From NCBI GenBank assembly GCA_045430345.1, contig JAILXT010000001.1, positions 1-64,000 of the forward strand: a DNA stretch of 64,000 nt, given 5' to 3'. Within the stretch, counting starts at the first letter, position 1, and the number at the start of each line of letters is the position of its first letter. Positions 10,002-18,649 of the stretch are shown in pieces. The notes beneath the pieces were generated by a model. That model did not search any database, was not told where the DNA came from, and saw nothing but the letters and a program-made list of their open reading frames with translations. This stretch comes from Agarilytica sp045430345 (lineage in GTDB: Bacteria; Pseudomonadota; Gammaproteobacteria; Pseudomonadales; Cellvibrionaceae). A program made the translations under genes and the position numbers.

Positions 10002-10802
10002 GTGAATAAGCCTTCTCGCATTGATGCGTCAGCTTGTAAGAAAACACCCTCCTTATATAGTGTATGTTTTTTAATCTTAATCCTGTCGGGTTGTGCGTCG
10101 AATACGCAAGTTTCGCAAGGCGACGGTTCAGAAGAGCAGGTTCAACATACAGCCGTTGATAAGTTTGAACGATTTAATCGCGCCACTTTTAAATTTAATG
10201 ACACCGTTGATCGCTGGTTGTTAAAGCCCGTGGCCAAAGGATACAGTGCCGGAGTTCCGAAACCTATACGCCTTGGCGTAGGGAATTTCTTTAGTAATTT
10301 GGGCGAGATTCCCAATATTATTAATGATGGTTTACAGTGGAAATGGAAACAGGTGGCGAATGACAGCGGCCGTTTTCTCATGAACTCCACCCTCGGTATT
10401 TTTGGCCTGTTCGACGTTGCTTCCCAGGCGGGCTTAGAGAAAGATGACGGTGAAAACTTTACACAAACCCTGGCTGCGTGGGGGGTTCCTCGTGGCCCAT
10501 ACCTCGTTTTACCATTTCTAGGCCCAACAACCGTTAGAGGCGGTGTTTCGTACCCATTCGATTGGGCTATGTCGCCACTCCAATACACTGATACAAATAC
10601 TCAGATAGGATTAAATGCCCTGGATATCGTGCACGATAGGGCAGAACTTCTTCAAACAGAAGAACTTATCTCCGGTGATCGTTATTTGTTTATCCGTGAA
10701 GTCTATCTTCAGCGTCTTGAATATATTGAGAATGACGGGGTCGTCGAGGATGATTTTGGTGGGGGAGATGATGAATACTTTGATGACGAGTATGATTTTT
10801 AG
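10002..10802 (+). CDS. mlaA: MlaA/VacJ outer-membrane lipoprotein
   Basis: Component of the Mla system that removes phospholipids from the outer leaflet of the outer membrane. The signal peptide ends in the lipobox LSGC, with the acylated cysteine at residue 31. The MlaA domain follows: FNRATFKFND, then GNFFSNLGEIPNIINDGLQ, then the very conserved RFLMNSTLGIFGLFDVAS and GPYLVLPFLGP. The GTG start at 10002 is supported by AGGAA at 9990-9994. The last 25 residues are strongly acidic (DDFGGGDDEYFDDEYDF), beyond the usual family end. The inner-membrane transporter genes mlaBCDEF are not nearby, as in most species that split mlaA from the rest. Confidence 0.95.
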   Translation: MNKPSRIDASACKKTPSLYSVCFLILILSGCASNTQVSQGDGSEEQVQHTAVDKFERFNRATFKFNDTVDRWLLKPVAKGYSAGVPKPIRLGVGNFFSNLGEIPNIINDGLQWKWKQVANDSGRFLMNSTLGIFGLFDVASQAGLEKDDGENFTQTLAAWGVPRGPYLVLPFLGPTTVRGGVSYPFDWAMSPLQYTDTNTQIGLNALDIVHDRAELLQTEELISGDRYLFIREVYLQRLEYIENDGVVEDDFGGGDDEYFDDEYDF

Positions 10803-10825
10803 CAAACAGAAAAGTACTTGGAGTG

Positions 10826-10855
10826 GTTTAACCACCTAGAATCAGGTGGTTAAAC
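10826..10855. terminator. Perfect inverted repeat between convergent genes
   Basis: Twelve bases (GTTTAACCACCT) are repeated in inverse at 10844-10855 around a 6-base loop. It lies between the mlaA stop and the stop of the convergent secreted-protein gene. Neither side has a clear T tract, so it may act as a weak bidirectional terminator or RNA 3'-end stabiliser. Confidence 0.55.
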
Positions 10856-10876
10856 ACTGTTTAGTGCAGAGCTCTT

Positions 10877-12061
10877 TTATGGTGTCACATCGAGTGTTAC
10901 GTCTTCGATGATAATATCCGTTAGCACATAGGGATTTTCTGACATGCTGGAAATGCCAACGTAAAAACTTTCTCCGAATTCAACCGTTTCCGCACTGACC
11001 TGATTCCAGTTTATTCCATCGTCCGAGATGTAATTTGTTACGGAGTTTCCTGTTTTGACGAGCCTTAGCCAGTGGCCTTCCGTTAGGCTGGGGACATCGA
11101 CGGCAGGGTAAGGTGTGTAAGCCTCTTTTCTCAATGCAAATCGCCCGCCTTCGTATCGTGTGATAAGTGATGCCGCGAATGGGCTTCCAGAAGTTAAATC
11201 CTTTCTAATCATGATGCCCGAAGACGCCCAGCCTTCAGAAATATACTGAACTCTTGCACGGAAATCGATATCGCCGGAGACTGCCTCATATACGTAATAA
11301 AACCAATCTTCCCACTGGCCAATAGTACTGCCACTAGTTTGTATCCCGTATGTGTCAGAACTCGCATCGTATTCAAAGGAGCCGGGGGTGTCGAAGTAAC
11401 CTATGGACACGTCGTTACTTAATGCTACCTGTGGTGGCGTCTGTACCTCTATAAGGTCAAATGCTGTAATGTCCCCTTGAACGTGATAGATAATGACAGG
11501 GAACCCTTCTTCGTTTATTTCCCCTGTGTCTGTAGTTATGTTGAACAGCCTAATGATGTCTGCCTCTGCTAAGTCGATGAACTGGTCGAAAGACGTGCTC
11601 GAGAATAACTCGTTCCCAAAAAGTGTGACCCTACCAACTGGTTCAGGTAATTCGGGGTTGAGCGGAAGATCACTGGATATAACTGAGGGTTGAGAGCCTT
11701 CTGAGGGCCAGTTGGAAGCATTAAAAATGTCTACAGTGGTTTCGGTGTCCCCTGCTAAATAGTTGTGGACAAATGCAAAACTAGCGTTTTCGATAGTGAG
11801 ATAAAAGGTTTGCCCGAGAGAATCAGTAAAGGTGTAATTAATTGTTGCGCCCTGAGCAATTGCCCTATCTTCTGCAGTTTGATATGGCGTTGCTTCATCA
11901 TCGTAAATGACCGTTCCCTGAAACGTTCCTCCAACAAAGTTAGAAAAAGCGGGATCACCGGAGCTCGTTATGTCGCCTTCAAAATGGTAGCCCACCATTT
12001 CTGAATAGCATACAGAGCTAAATGTTGTTATGAGAAATAAAATACAAAATTCGATTTTCAT
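10877..12061 (-). CDS. Secreted protein with C-terminal DUF1349-like lectin fold
   Basis: A predicted exported protein of 394 residues. The signal peptide (about residues 1-20, ending VCYS) is followed by a beta-rich N-terminal region with GGTFQGTVIYDDEATPY. This resembles sequences found in secreted PEP-CTERM-type proteins, although no sorting tail is present here. From about residue 225 to the end the pattern DFRARVQYISEGWASSGIMI, then GHWLRLVKTGNSVTNYISDD, then FYVGISSMS matches the concanavalin-A-like DUF1349 group, which often binds or accompanies carbohydrate-active proteins. AAGGA lies 6-7 bp before the ATG. No enzymatic domain was seen. A role in polysaccharide contact is inference from the fold only. 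Confidence 0.75.
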   Translation of the reverse strand: MKIEFCILFLITTFSSVCYSEMVGYHFEGDITSSGDPAFSNFVGGTFQGTVIYDDEATPYQTAEDRAIAQGATINYTFTDSLGQTFYLTIENASFAFVHNYLAGDTETTVDIFNASNWPSEGSQPSVISSDLPLNPELPEPVGRVTLFGNELFSSTSFDQFIDLAEADIIRLFNITTDTGEINEEGFPVIIYHVQGDITAFDLIEVQTPPQVALSNDVSIGYFDTPGSFEYDASSDTYGIQTSGSTIGQWEDWFYYVYEAVSGDIDFRARVQYISEGWASSGIMIRKDLTSGSPFAASLITRYEGGRFALRKEAYTPYPAVDVPSLTEGHWLRLVKTGNSVTNYISDDGINWNQVSAETVEFGESFYVGISSMSENPYVLTDIIIEDVTLDVTP

Positions 12062-12340
12062 GCAAAGTCCTTAATGTCTTTTCCGTGTGATGTAGTAAGT
12101 TAGATATTATCGAAGTAAGATTTGGGACGTGGTCTAAAAAGAGGAGTACGACGTTCCCTGGTCTGATTTCAGAAGCGCATTCTACTGACTGAGTTTTATG
12201 GGATCAATCAATAGTTAACTAGGGTGTCTGCGGGGCCGAGTATCTGGAGCGGAGTATTATATTATTGCTTTAATGACAGGTTTATTTGGGGGAATCTATC
12301 CCTTACCGCAATAAGCAGCATTTTTTCACCCCATAGAAAA
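12062..12340. other. Gene-free spacer upstream of the secreted-protein gene
   Basis: No supported gene in about 280 bases. It carries the 5' region of the minus-strand secreted-protein gene and ends at the terminator of the PilZ gene. A plus-strand open frame that starts at 12224 runs into the PilZ gene in antisense and lacks family resemblance, so it is not called. Confidence 0.6.
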
Positions 12341-12363
12341 AAGCCCTCTTTCGAGGGCTTTTT
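12341..12363 (-). terminator. Terminator of the PilZ gene
   Basis: An 8-bp GC-rich stem (AAGCCCTC at 12341-12348 with GAGGGCTT at 12353-12360) and a 4-base loop has A tracts on the left and T tracts on the right. It can stop transcription in both directions and begins 3 bp past the PilZ stop codon. Confidence 0.85.
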
Positions 12364-12365
12364 CG

Positions 12366-12686
12366 CTAATTCAGGACTTCGACAATTTCCATCCCGAGTA
12401 AGCAAGGCTGCTCTTCGGATTCGGGTTGCGAAAGTATACGGGTCACTTCGGCTTTGGCACGTAACATGGGGTTATGGCCATGGCCGGAGGCTATGGTCAC
12501 TTCAGCGATAGTGCCAGCGGGGAGTACAGTGTAAAGCTCAATCATGAGGCCTCCACCACTCAAATCGCGGCATATGCCATCGAAGGATGAGCCATCGGCG
12601 GTGAGGGATACATTCACCGGGGCGTCGACTTTCATACGGATGTAGTTACGTTTTTCTTGGTAGTTGCGGCTTGCAGAGTTCATCAT
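12366..12686 (-). CDS. PilZ domain protein
   Basis: A small single-domain PilZ protein, a likely cyclic-di-GMP receptor. The binding signature is present: the arginine motif in KRNYIRMKVDAPV, then DLSGGGLMIEL (the D/N-x-S-x-x-G element). I chose the ATG at 12686 (106 residues) because AAGAAGG lies 8 bp before it. A longer frame begins with GTG at 12737 but has no such site. The gene is monocistronic with its own terminator. Which process it controls is not visible. The window also holds MshE with cyclic-di-GMP motifs and a GGDEF-EAL protein, which makes a link with attachment plausible but unproven. Confidence 0.88.
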   Translation of the reverse strand: MMNSASRNYQEKRNYIRMKVDAPVNVSLTADGSSFDGICRDLSGGGLMIELYTVLPAGTIAEVTIASGHGHNPMLRAKAEVTRILSQPESEEQPCLLGMEIVEVLN

Positions 12687-12967
12687 AGTGATAGCCTTCT
12701 TTATGTCGTTATCTATCCAAGCGAATCTTTTGATCACGCTATGTACAATTTAACCCATAATTACTACTTTTGGTAGTTCCTCAGTGAGAAAAACACTCTA
12801 TATTGTGGTTTGGCTCACTTTTATCCCTAAATTTGATTGTTTTTAAGGCGACAATAAAAGCAATAATGGGCGTCAATCTATCTATGCTTATTGGAAAACC
12901 ATGCCAACTTGCGTACCCCTTGTTTTGTATTGCGCCAATGACGAGAAGGGAGTAGTGTCAGCACTTA

Positions 12968-14203
12968 GTGAGTGATGTATTTTGGGTGAAAGGTGGTCTC
13001 GGTATCGTGAAGAGTAAAAGACCTCACCGCCAACTTCTCGTCATCAATACCGATGAATTAGAACGACAAGATATTGGCGCTTTTTTAGAAAGCAGTGGTT
13101 TTTCCGTGTGTCTGCAGGGGACGGGTTCGGAGGCGCTTGCATGGCTAGACGGTAATCGTCCGATTGCTGTTGTTACTGATGTCCAAATGCCGGATGTGGA
13201 TGGGATGGAAATTCTCAGCCATGTTCATTCCAGCATGCCTGAAGTTCCCGTTATCGTCGTGTCTGCAGCATCGGAAGTGAATGATGTGATTAGCGCAATG
13301 CGTAAGGGAGCGTCGGACTATCTATTAAAGCCACTCACAGACCTGAATCAGGTGGTCGATGCGCTAAATCGTGCGATGGAGCGGTCTGAGCTCGTTTTAC
13401 AAAACAAGGTGTATCGCCAAGAGCTTGAGCAAGCAAATCGTGAGCTACGTGAGTACGTGCGCGTTTTGGAGCGAGACCAGAAAGCGGGACGAAGAGTTCA
13501 GAGCAAGCTTTTACCTGACGCGCCCGCGCAGTTCGCAGACTTTTCCATTGATTATCGCATGGTGCCCTCGCTTTATCTGAGTGGGGACTTCATTGATTTT
13601 GGTTTGTTGAATGATCGTTATTTGGCCTTTTATTTAACCGATGTTTCGGGTCATGGTGCCGCTTCTGCTTTTGTCACCGTATGGTTAAAGCAATTAGTAC
13701 GGCGCTACTTCCGAGAGAATAAGATTTTTTACACCGAAGCCTCTTTTGAGGAAGATGCGGCGCGCCTACTTGGCCTTATCAACCAGGAGGTGATCAATTC
13801 CGGTGTTGGTTGCCATATGACATGCTTTGTTGGTGTGATCGATACGCACACACGTGAAATGCGTTATGTCTTTGGTGGTCATTTACCGTTTCCAATTTTG
13901 ATGACTGACGAAGGCGCTCAGTATTTAACCGGGAAAGGCAAGCCCGTCGGTATTTTTGAAGATGCGAGTTGGGAGGTTAACGCGATCTCTTTACCGGATA
14001 AATTTTCGTTGGTCGTATTCTCTGATGGGATATTAGAAGTCTTGCCTGAACAAGAGTTGATCGAAAAAGAAAACTCCTTATTAAAAGTCGTAAATGATAA
14101 TGCAAAAAGTGTAGAATCCATTGCCGAGGCATTTGGCATCGAACATCTAGAGGAGGTGCCCGATGACATTGCAATTTTGCTTATCGAATCTGAGAAGAGT
14201 TAA
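12968..14203 (+). CDS. Response regulator with PP2C (SpoIIE-type) phosphatase, HsbR-like
   Basis: The receiver domain covers about residues 20-140, with the phospho-acceptor D71 in VVTDVQMPDVDG and the conserved lysine in DYLLKPL. A short coiled coil (ELEQANRELREY) leads to a PP2C/SpoIIE phosphatase domain with SGDFIDF and LTDVSGHGAASA and the closing DDIAILL. By family logic it dephosphorylates the STAS protein encoded next. Unlike Pseudomonas HsbR or Shewanella CrsR, it ends right after the phosphatase and has no C-terminal HATPase anti-sigma kinase domain. The stop overlaps the next start (TAATG). The start is uncertain: GTG at 12968 gives the longest form, while GTG at 13007 has AAAGGTGG about 10 bp upstream. 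Confidence 0.9.
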   Translation: MSDVFWVKGGLGIVKSKRPHRQLLVINTDELERQDIGAFLESSGFSVCLQGTGSEALAWLDGNRPIAVVTDVQMPDVDGMEILSHVHSSMPEVPVIVVSAASEVNDVISAMRKGASDYLLKPLTDLNQVVDALNRAMERSELVLQNKVYRQELEQANRELREYVRVLERDQKAGRRVQSKLLPDAPAQFADFSIDYRMVPSLYLSGDFIDFGLLNDRYLAFYLTDVSGHGAASAFVTVWLKQLVRRYFRENKIFYTEASFEEDAARLLGLINQEVINSGVGCHMTCFVGVIDTHTREMRYVFGGHLPFPILMTDEGAQYLTGKGKPVGIFEDASWEVNAISLPDKFSLVVFSDGILEVLPEQELIEKENSLLKVVNDNAKSVESIAEAFGIEHLEEVPDDIAILLIESEKS

Positions 14204-14703
14204 TGATCCCTGGGACTATTAAAATCGCTGAACACGAGGGTGTTTTCGTTATTAAAATGGAAGGCGATGTTCGATTAACCTTGTGTTTATCGTTTGATGA
14301 ATATATCGAGGATATGTTGAATAAGCCGAATTACAGCTCGGTGATCTTTGATCTTACTCAGGCTCAGGCGATCGACAGCACGACCTTGGGGTTAATGGCG
14401 AAAGTTTCTATTAAGGCCGGTCATCATGGTCACGCATCCCCGCTCGTTGTTTCGAGCAACCCTAGCATCACGCGTATTTTAGTTTCCATGGGCTTCGACG
14501 ATATTTTTCGTCTGGTCGATAAGTCTGAATTTGACGGCGGTCACTCGAGCGACGAAGATGTGATTGTCATTGTCGAAAAAAATGGGAATGAGACCGAAGT
14601 GCAAAAGAAGGTGCTTGAAGCTCACCATATTTTGATGGATCTAAATGATGATAATCGCGCCTGTTTTACCGAGCTCGTTGAAACTTTAGAAGCTCAAAAA
14701 TAG
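14203..14703 (+). CDS. STAS-domain anti-sigma factor antagonist, HsbA-like
   Basis: A 166-residue STAS protein of the anti-anti-sigma family. The phosphorylation site region reads AIDSTTLGLMAK, with S59 or T60 as the likely target. The rest of the STAS fold is visible (FVIKMEGDVRL, SSVIFDLTQAQ, ILVSMGFDDIFRLVD). A C-terminal helical extension of about 50 residues resembles that of Pseudomonas HsbA. The ATG overlaps the stop of the phosphatase gene, which indicates translational coupling and a functional pair. In known systems such a protein, when dephosphorylated, binds an anti-sigma factor or a diguanylate cyclase. The partner here cannot be named. Confidence 0.9.
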   Translation: MIPGTIKIAEHEGVFVIKMEGDVRLTLCLSFDEYIEDMLNKPNYSSVIFDLTQAQAIDSTTLGLMAKVSIKAGHHGHASPLVVSSNPSITRILVSMGFDDIFRLVDKSEFDGGHSSDEDVIVIVEKNGNETEVQKKVLEAHHILMDLNDDNRACFTELVETLEAQK

Positions 14704-14823
14704 TCCAATTTGTCATCTAGTTCCGCCATACTGGGTTTATGCGTGTAATCCTTTGGTTTACTCATAGCGTTATCCATCTACCGGCTGGCTTCGTTTCTTA
14801 CCTTACGGATATTCAACAATATT

Positions 14824-15423
14824 ATGCCTACAGTTTCTCCTTACATCATTTTCGCTTTGTTGTTAATAAGCCTGTCTGGGTGCCAGTCCATTGTGCGTAC
14901 GGATGTATCAACGTTTCGAAGTAATGACGCGGCTTTACCTGTTGGTACGATTTTGATCACGGGGAAAAATGAAGAGGAATCTAAGTCCCTGGAATTTAAC
15001 TATTACCGAGATAAGTTGGCTGAGCGCTTGAGTGTATTAGGCTATACCCCAGTGGACAGTTCTGACGCGAAGTTTAAGGCCGTTCTCTCCTACGGTGTTC
15101 TTAGGCAAGAAAAGGATGAGCCCCATTCGCGTGTGGTGATTGGTGGAACCTTTGGCTATTACCCGTATTACCCACATGGCTCAATTTTAGTGACGGACTT
15201 TAATGATACGGAGTTTGAGTTCGTCCGCGATGTTTCTCTGTCTATTGAATCGTTAGGCGAAGGGCAAAGTAAAATCATAGAAATCAAAGCATCCAGCGTT
15301 GGTCACTGTGAGCACCTTACGGTGGTCTACGATGAAATTTTAGATGCCATATTCAGCAATGTGCTGCGCCCGAACGGCTCTGTTCAAAAAGTAAGAATTG
15401 AAGGTGAGGCACGCTGCCCCTAA
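14824..15423 (+). CDS. DUF4136-like lipoprotein
   Basis: A 199-residue putative lipoprotein. The signal peptide ends with the lipobox SLSGC (cysteine at residue 20). The mature part fits the DUF4136 pattern: an early V-x-T-D-V-S-T-F, then LAERLSVLGYTPVD for the first helix and strand, a glycine/tyrosine-rich turn (GGTFGYYPYYPHG), and a C-terminal helix ILDAIFSNV. Function is unknown in the family. It stands 120 bp after the STAS gene, with no terminator seen between them, so it may share the transcript. Confidence 0.8.
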   Translation: MPTVSPYIIFALLLISLSGCQSIVRTDVSTFRSNDAALPVGTILITGKNEEESKSLEFNYYRDKLAERLSVLGYTPVDSSDAKFKAVLSYGVLRQEKDEPHSRVVIGGTFGYYPYYPHGSILVTDFNDTEFEFVRDVSLSIESLGEGQSKIIEIKASSVGHCEHLTVVYDEILDAIFSNVLRPNGSVQKVRIEGEARCP

Positions 15424-15717
15424 GGGGAGGTTGTTGTAACTTTTGTGTTCTCTCGGTTATTTTCTCTGAGTCGCGCCCTTTCTTTTTCTCTCCTGTAAAT
15501 CTTTTTTGTGCTCTGAAAGCCTCGCAATTTGAGAGGTTTTTGGTGGTTTATATTGTTAATCGTTCTGATCGTATTCTAAAATTCCTACGGGGCACTAAAG
15601 ATGTTGAATAGCACGACTGTGCCATACACTTTCTTATTCACAGCTGGTAGGCTATAGGGCCAATCCAACAATTTGTCGGAACCGCAATAACAACGAAAAT
15701 ATCGGATCAGATGACTT
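15424..15717. other. Spacer before the FHA/kinase genes
   Basis: About 290 bases without a supported gene. A short CCTC/GAGG hairpin at about 15522-15538 followed by TTTTT may be a weak terminator for the lipoprotein gene. The rest probably carries the promoter of the FHA gene, but no clear consensus was found. Confidence 0.45.
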
Positions 15718-16071
15718 ATGGCCTATCTCCGGCACTACCTAAATGGCAGCATTGTCACCATTTATGAGATAAAAGACACGGTGCTTATTGGTCGGCACCC
15801 TCGCTGCAATATCACCATCGACGACCCCACTGTGAGTAGTCGCCACGCCCAGCTTCAGGTCAATGAAGGGACGTGCGGGCTGAAGGATCACGAGAGTACC
15901 AACGGTATTCGTGTAGACGGGGAAAAAGTATCCGAACTTGTGTTACAACCTGGGATGCTCTTCTCAATTGGTACACATGAATTTGAATACTTGTTAGAAA
16001 TTCCCAATGATCTTGATAAAACGCTTAAGATTAAGAAGAGTTGGATCCCTGGCGTTTACTTTGCCAAGTGA
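15718..16071 (+). CDS. FHA domain protein
   Basis: A 117-residue protein that is essentially one forkhead-associated domain, which binds phosphothreonine peptides. The canonical elements are present: LIGRHPRCNITI (GR), TVSSRHAQL (S-x-x-H) and DHESTNGIRVDGEKV (N-G). It lies 36 bp before the Ser/Thr kinase gene, which is the obvious source of its phosphothreonine partner. No signal peptide or transmembrane segment is present, so it should be cytoplasmic. The C-terminal basic tail (LKIKKSWIPGVYFAK) carries no other recognised domain. Confidence 0.93.
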   Translation: MAYLRHYLNGSIVTIYEIKDTVLIGRHPRCNITIDDPTVSSRHAQLQVNEGTCGLKDHESTNGIRVDGEKVSELVLQPGMLFSIGTHEFEYLLEIPNDLDKTLKIKKSWIPGVYFAK

Positions 16072-16107
16072 CGCTGTAGATATTTGTTTGTTCCCCCAGG
16101 TGCCCGA

Positions 16108-18576
16108 GTGAATCAGTTACTCTTTGTCCTAGGAAAGTCGCTCAACACGTTAGCTGAATGGGTTAGTCATATCAGCTTGCGTGGTTTTGTGGTGATTATG
16201 GGGGTGTTGTTGGCCTTTGCGTTGCCGAACAGTCAAATATTGAAACGAGTCGATCACGCGTTTTTGTCTCTCAATAGCTATTTGTTTTCTTCTCCTCGTA
16301 GTACTGCTGATATTGCGATTGTACGTGTGCCTACGGAAGAAATGAGCACCTGGCAATCGGATATTCATTCTTCAGGGAAGCTTGCCGCGCTACTGTCTAA
16401 CATTTTAAACAGTTCCGATTCTAAAGTGGGGCTTTTACTTAGTCAGCCGATTGATACGGGCTCGGGGGCGGCAGATGCTCTAATAGAAACCTATATTGAG
16501 CAAGATCCGGATAGTGATAACTATAAACACGCTAAAGCCTTGGTTGATCGTAAATTTATTCTTATGGATTTATTGAAAAATGATCGCGTCGTTATCGGTA
16601 TTCGTCAGTTTATTTTTAGTGGCCAAAAACCGTTATTAAGCGAGCAGTCGCTACTTGCGTTTATTCCGCCGTTTATACAACAATTTTTCTTACGGCATTG
16701 TAGCGATTGTTTTAGTTTTCAGGATGGTGTCGTTGTTGCGCGTCCGACCTTAGAGGAATATACCGCTATTCATTCGAAAGCGCCTTTTACTCAAGCCGTA
16801 TTTTCTTCTGCTCAGGGAGAGCGATATAACGGGTTTCTTATTCAACTTTTACGGACGATGGAAGGGCTTGAGAGAGATGAAAATCTCGTTTGGCGACAAG
16901 GGCGAGGTATCACAATCGGGAATATTGATTTACCCCTATCGTCTTCCGGACAGTTTATTCCGCTGCATGGTTTAACCGAACGTATGACGCCGATCGTGAA
17001 TACGATTCCGTTAAATGAAGCGCTTGCTCGCAGTGCATTTCCTAAAGTAATTCTGATTGCGAGTGATAGCGATCAAACCGTTGATGGCTTGGCTGCGGCC
17101 TTATTCAGTGTGACGAAAGATGCGGCTTTTTTCTCGCCTTGGTGGGCGCCTATTTTTTTAATGGGATTGATTATTTTTGTCACTTTGTATTTTGCTTTGG
17201 TGGTAACACGGTTTAATCATCGTGTATTAGTTGCCGTGTCTTTGATTCTGGGCTTATCTATTTTTTCAACGCAGATTGCATTTTTGGTCAGTAAGAATAT
17301 GTGGTTGCCCGTGGCGATGCCGCTTTCTTGGTTAGTTGTGGGGCATTTTTTGATTGTGGTGTGGCGAGTTAAATACCGCCGCGTTCAACACCTTGTGGAT
17401 CGTGCCGATGATATTTGCATAAATCGGGCTCAGCAATTAATCGAAGATAAAGAGCTGCAGGGAGCATATAGTCAACTTAAGGATTGCTCTATTCGTGAGC
17501 CCTTGTTGCAAACGCTTTATGATATCTCTGAAGCGTATACGGAGCAAAAAGATTATCAGCAAGCAATCGACGTGCTGACCTCCATTCAAAATAAGAATAA
17601 ATCGTTTAGAGACACCGAGCAAAAACTTCAGGTGTTAACGTCCATGCTAAAAACCATGGAGGATGATGTGGAGGCCGAGCCACTGCAGCAAACGATGGTG
17701 ATTAACCCTGAGGCGCAAGAAAAGCGTATTTTGGGCCGGTACGAGCTAGAACGGGAAATCGGACGAGGGGCCATGGGGCGAGTGTATTTAGGGTTTGATC
17801 CAAGGATTTCGCGTCGTGTTGCAGTCAAAACACTTAGTTACGATAATTTTAGTGGAAAGGAAAAAGACGATATTAAGGCGCGATTTTACCGCGAAGCGGA
17901 AGCCGCTGGCCGCCTAAATCACCCGTCAATTGTGTCGGTATATGATGTGGGTGAAGAGGGCGACATGGCGTTTATTGCGATGGATTTCGCGGAGGGTAAG
18001 GCTTTAAACTGTTTCGTAAAACCCGATAACCTATTGCCCGTGTTTGAGGTGTATCGGATCGTTTGTGATGTTGCCATGGCATTGGAATATGCCCATGACA
18101 ATAACATTGTGCACCGGGACGTAAAGCCTGGAAATATTATTTATAACCCTTCTCCATATCAAGTAAGGGTAACCGATTTTGGTATTGCCCGTTTAACCGA
18201 CGATTCTAAAACGAGTACGGGGGAAATCCTTGGAAGCCCGTTATATATGGCGCCAGAGCAATTAAAAGGTAAAAAAGTGAATCGAGCGGCAGATATCTTT
18301 AGCCTAGGCGTTACCTTTTACCAGTTGTTAACCGGGCGCTTACCCTACGAGGGCGATAACTTGGCGGCGCTGACTTACGAGATTATTCATGGCCGTCACA
18401 AGTCTGTGCGTACGGTGAGAAAAGATTTACCGGCTAGCGCCGCAAGAATTACCAATCAGGCGCTACAGAAGGACCCTAATGATCGATATGAGACGGCTGC
18501 GGAAATGGCCTCGGTTTTGAAAAAAGCGATTAAGCGAGACTTCGCTTCTGAAGCGAAGAAAATAGGGTATGTTTAA
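16108..18576 (+). CDS. Transmembrane Ser/Thr protein kinase with CHASE2-like sensor
   Basis: Membrane receptor kinase. A first transmembrane segment (SLRGFVVIMGVLLAFALP) is followed by about 300 residues predicted periplasmic. Three transmembrane segments then occur in a row (from WWAPIFLMGLIIF to LSWLVVGHFLIVVW), an arrangement typical of CHASE2 sensors. After them come about 100 residues of TPR-like helices and a Hanks-type kinase domain with the glycine loop GRGAMGRVYLG, VAVKTL, HRDVKPGNI, VTDFGIARL and APEQLKGK, so all catalytic residues are present. I start at GTG 16108 because AGGTG precedes it. TTG at 16084 would add 8 residues but lacks a site. FHA genes flank it on both sides. Confidence 0.9.
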   Translation: MNQLLFVLGKSLNTLAEWVSHISLRGFVVIMGVLLAFALPNSQILKRVDHAFLSLNSYLFSSPRSTADIAIVRVPTEEMSTWQSDIHSSGKLAALLSNILNSSDSKVGLLLSQPIDTGSGAADALIETYIEQDPDSDNYKHAKALVDRKFILMDLLKNDRVVIGIRQFIFSGQKPLLSEQSLLAFIPPFIQQFFLRHCSDCFSFQDGVVVARPTLEEYTAIHSKAPFTQAVFSSAQGERYNGFLIQLLRTMEGLERDENLVWRQGRGITIGNIDLPLSSSGQFIPLHGLTERMTPIVNTIPLNEALARSAFPKVILIASDSDQTVDGLAAALFSVTKDAAFFSPWWAPIFLMGLIIFVTLYFALVVTRFNHRVLVAVSLILGLSIFSTQIAFLVSKNMWLPVAMPLSWLVVGHFLIVVWRVKYRRVQHLVDRADDICINRAQQLIEDKELQGAYSQLKDCSIREPLLQTLYDISEAYTEQKDYQQAIDVLTSIQNKNKSFRDTEQKLQVLTSMLKTMEDDVEAEPLQQTMVINPEAQEKRILGRYELEREIGRGAMGRVYLGFDPRISRRVAVKTLSYDNFSGKEKDDIKARFYREAEAAGRLNHPSIVSVYDVGEEGDMAFIAMDFAEGKALNCFVKPDNLLPVFEVYRIVCDVAMALEYAHDNNIVHRDVKPGNIIYNPSPYQVRVTDFGIARLTDDSKTSTGEILGSPLYMAPEQLKGKKVNRAADIFSLGVTFYQLLTGRLPYEGDNLAALTYEIIHGRHKSVRTVRKDLPASAARITNQALQKDPNDRYETAAEMASVLKKAIKRDFASEAKKIGYV

Positions 18577-18649
18577 CGGGCCGATATCGGTCGGATAACG
18601 AAATAGTGTATTTTTAAATGTATTAAATTGCGAGATAGGTTTTAGGGTT

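Noticed and set aside
10142..10588. Minus-strand open frame of 148 codons inside mlaA
   Set aside because: Antisense to a clear MlaA domain, with no recognisable protein family.
12224..12511. Plus-strand open frame of 95 codons
   Set aside because: It overlaps the PilZ gene in antisense and crosses its terminator; the protein has no family features.
13007..13009. GTG at 13007 as certain start of the receiver-PP2C gene
   Set aside because: It has a better ribosome-binding site than 12968 but the evidence is not decisive; the longer form is reported with this caveat.
14739..14924. Small plus-strand frame before the DUF4136 lipoprotein gene
   Set aside because: It overlaps the lipoprotein start in another frame and shows no domain or ribosome-binding site.
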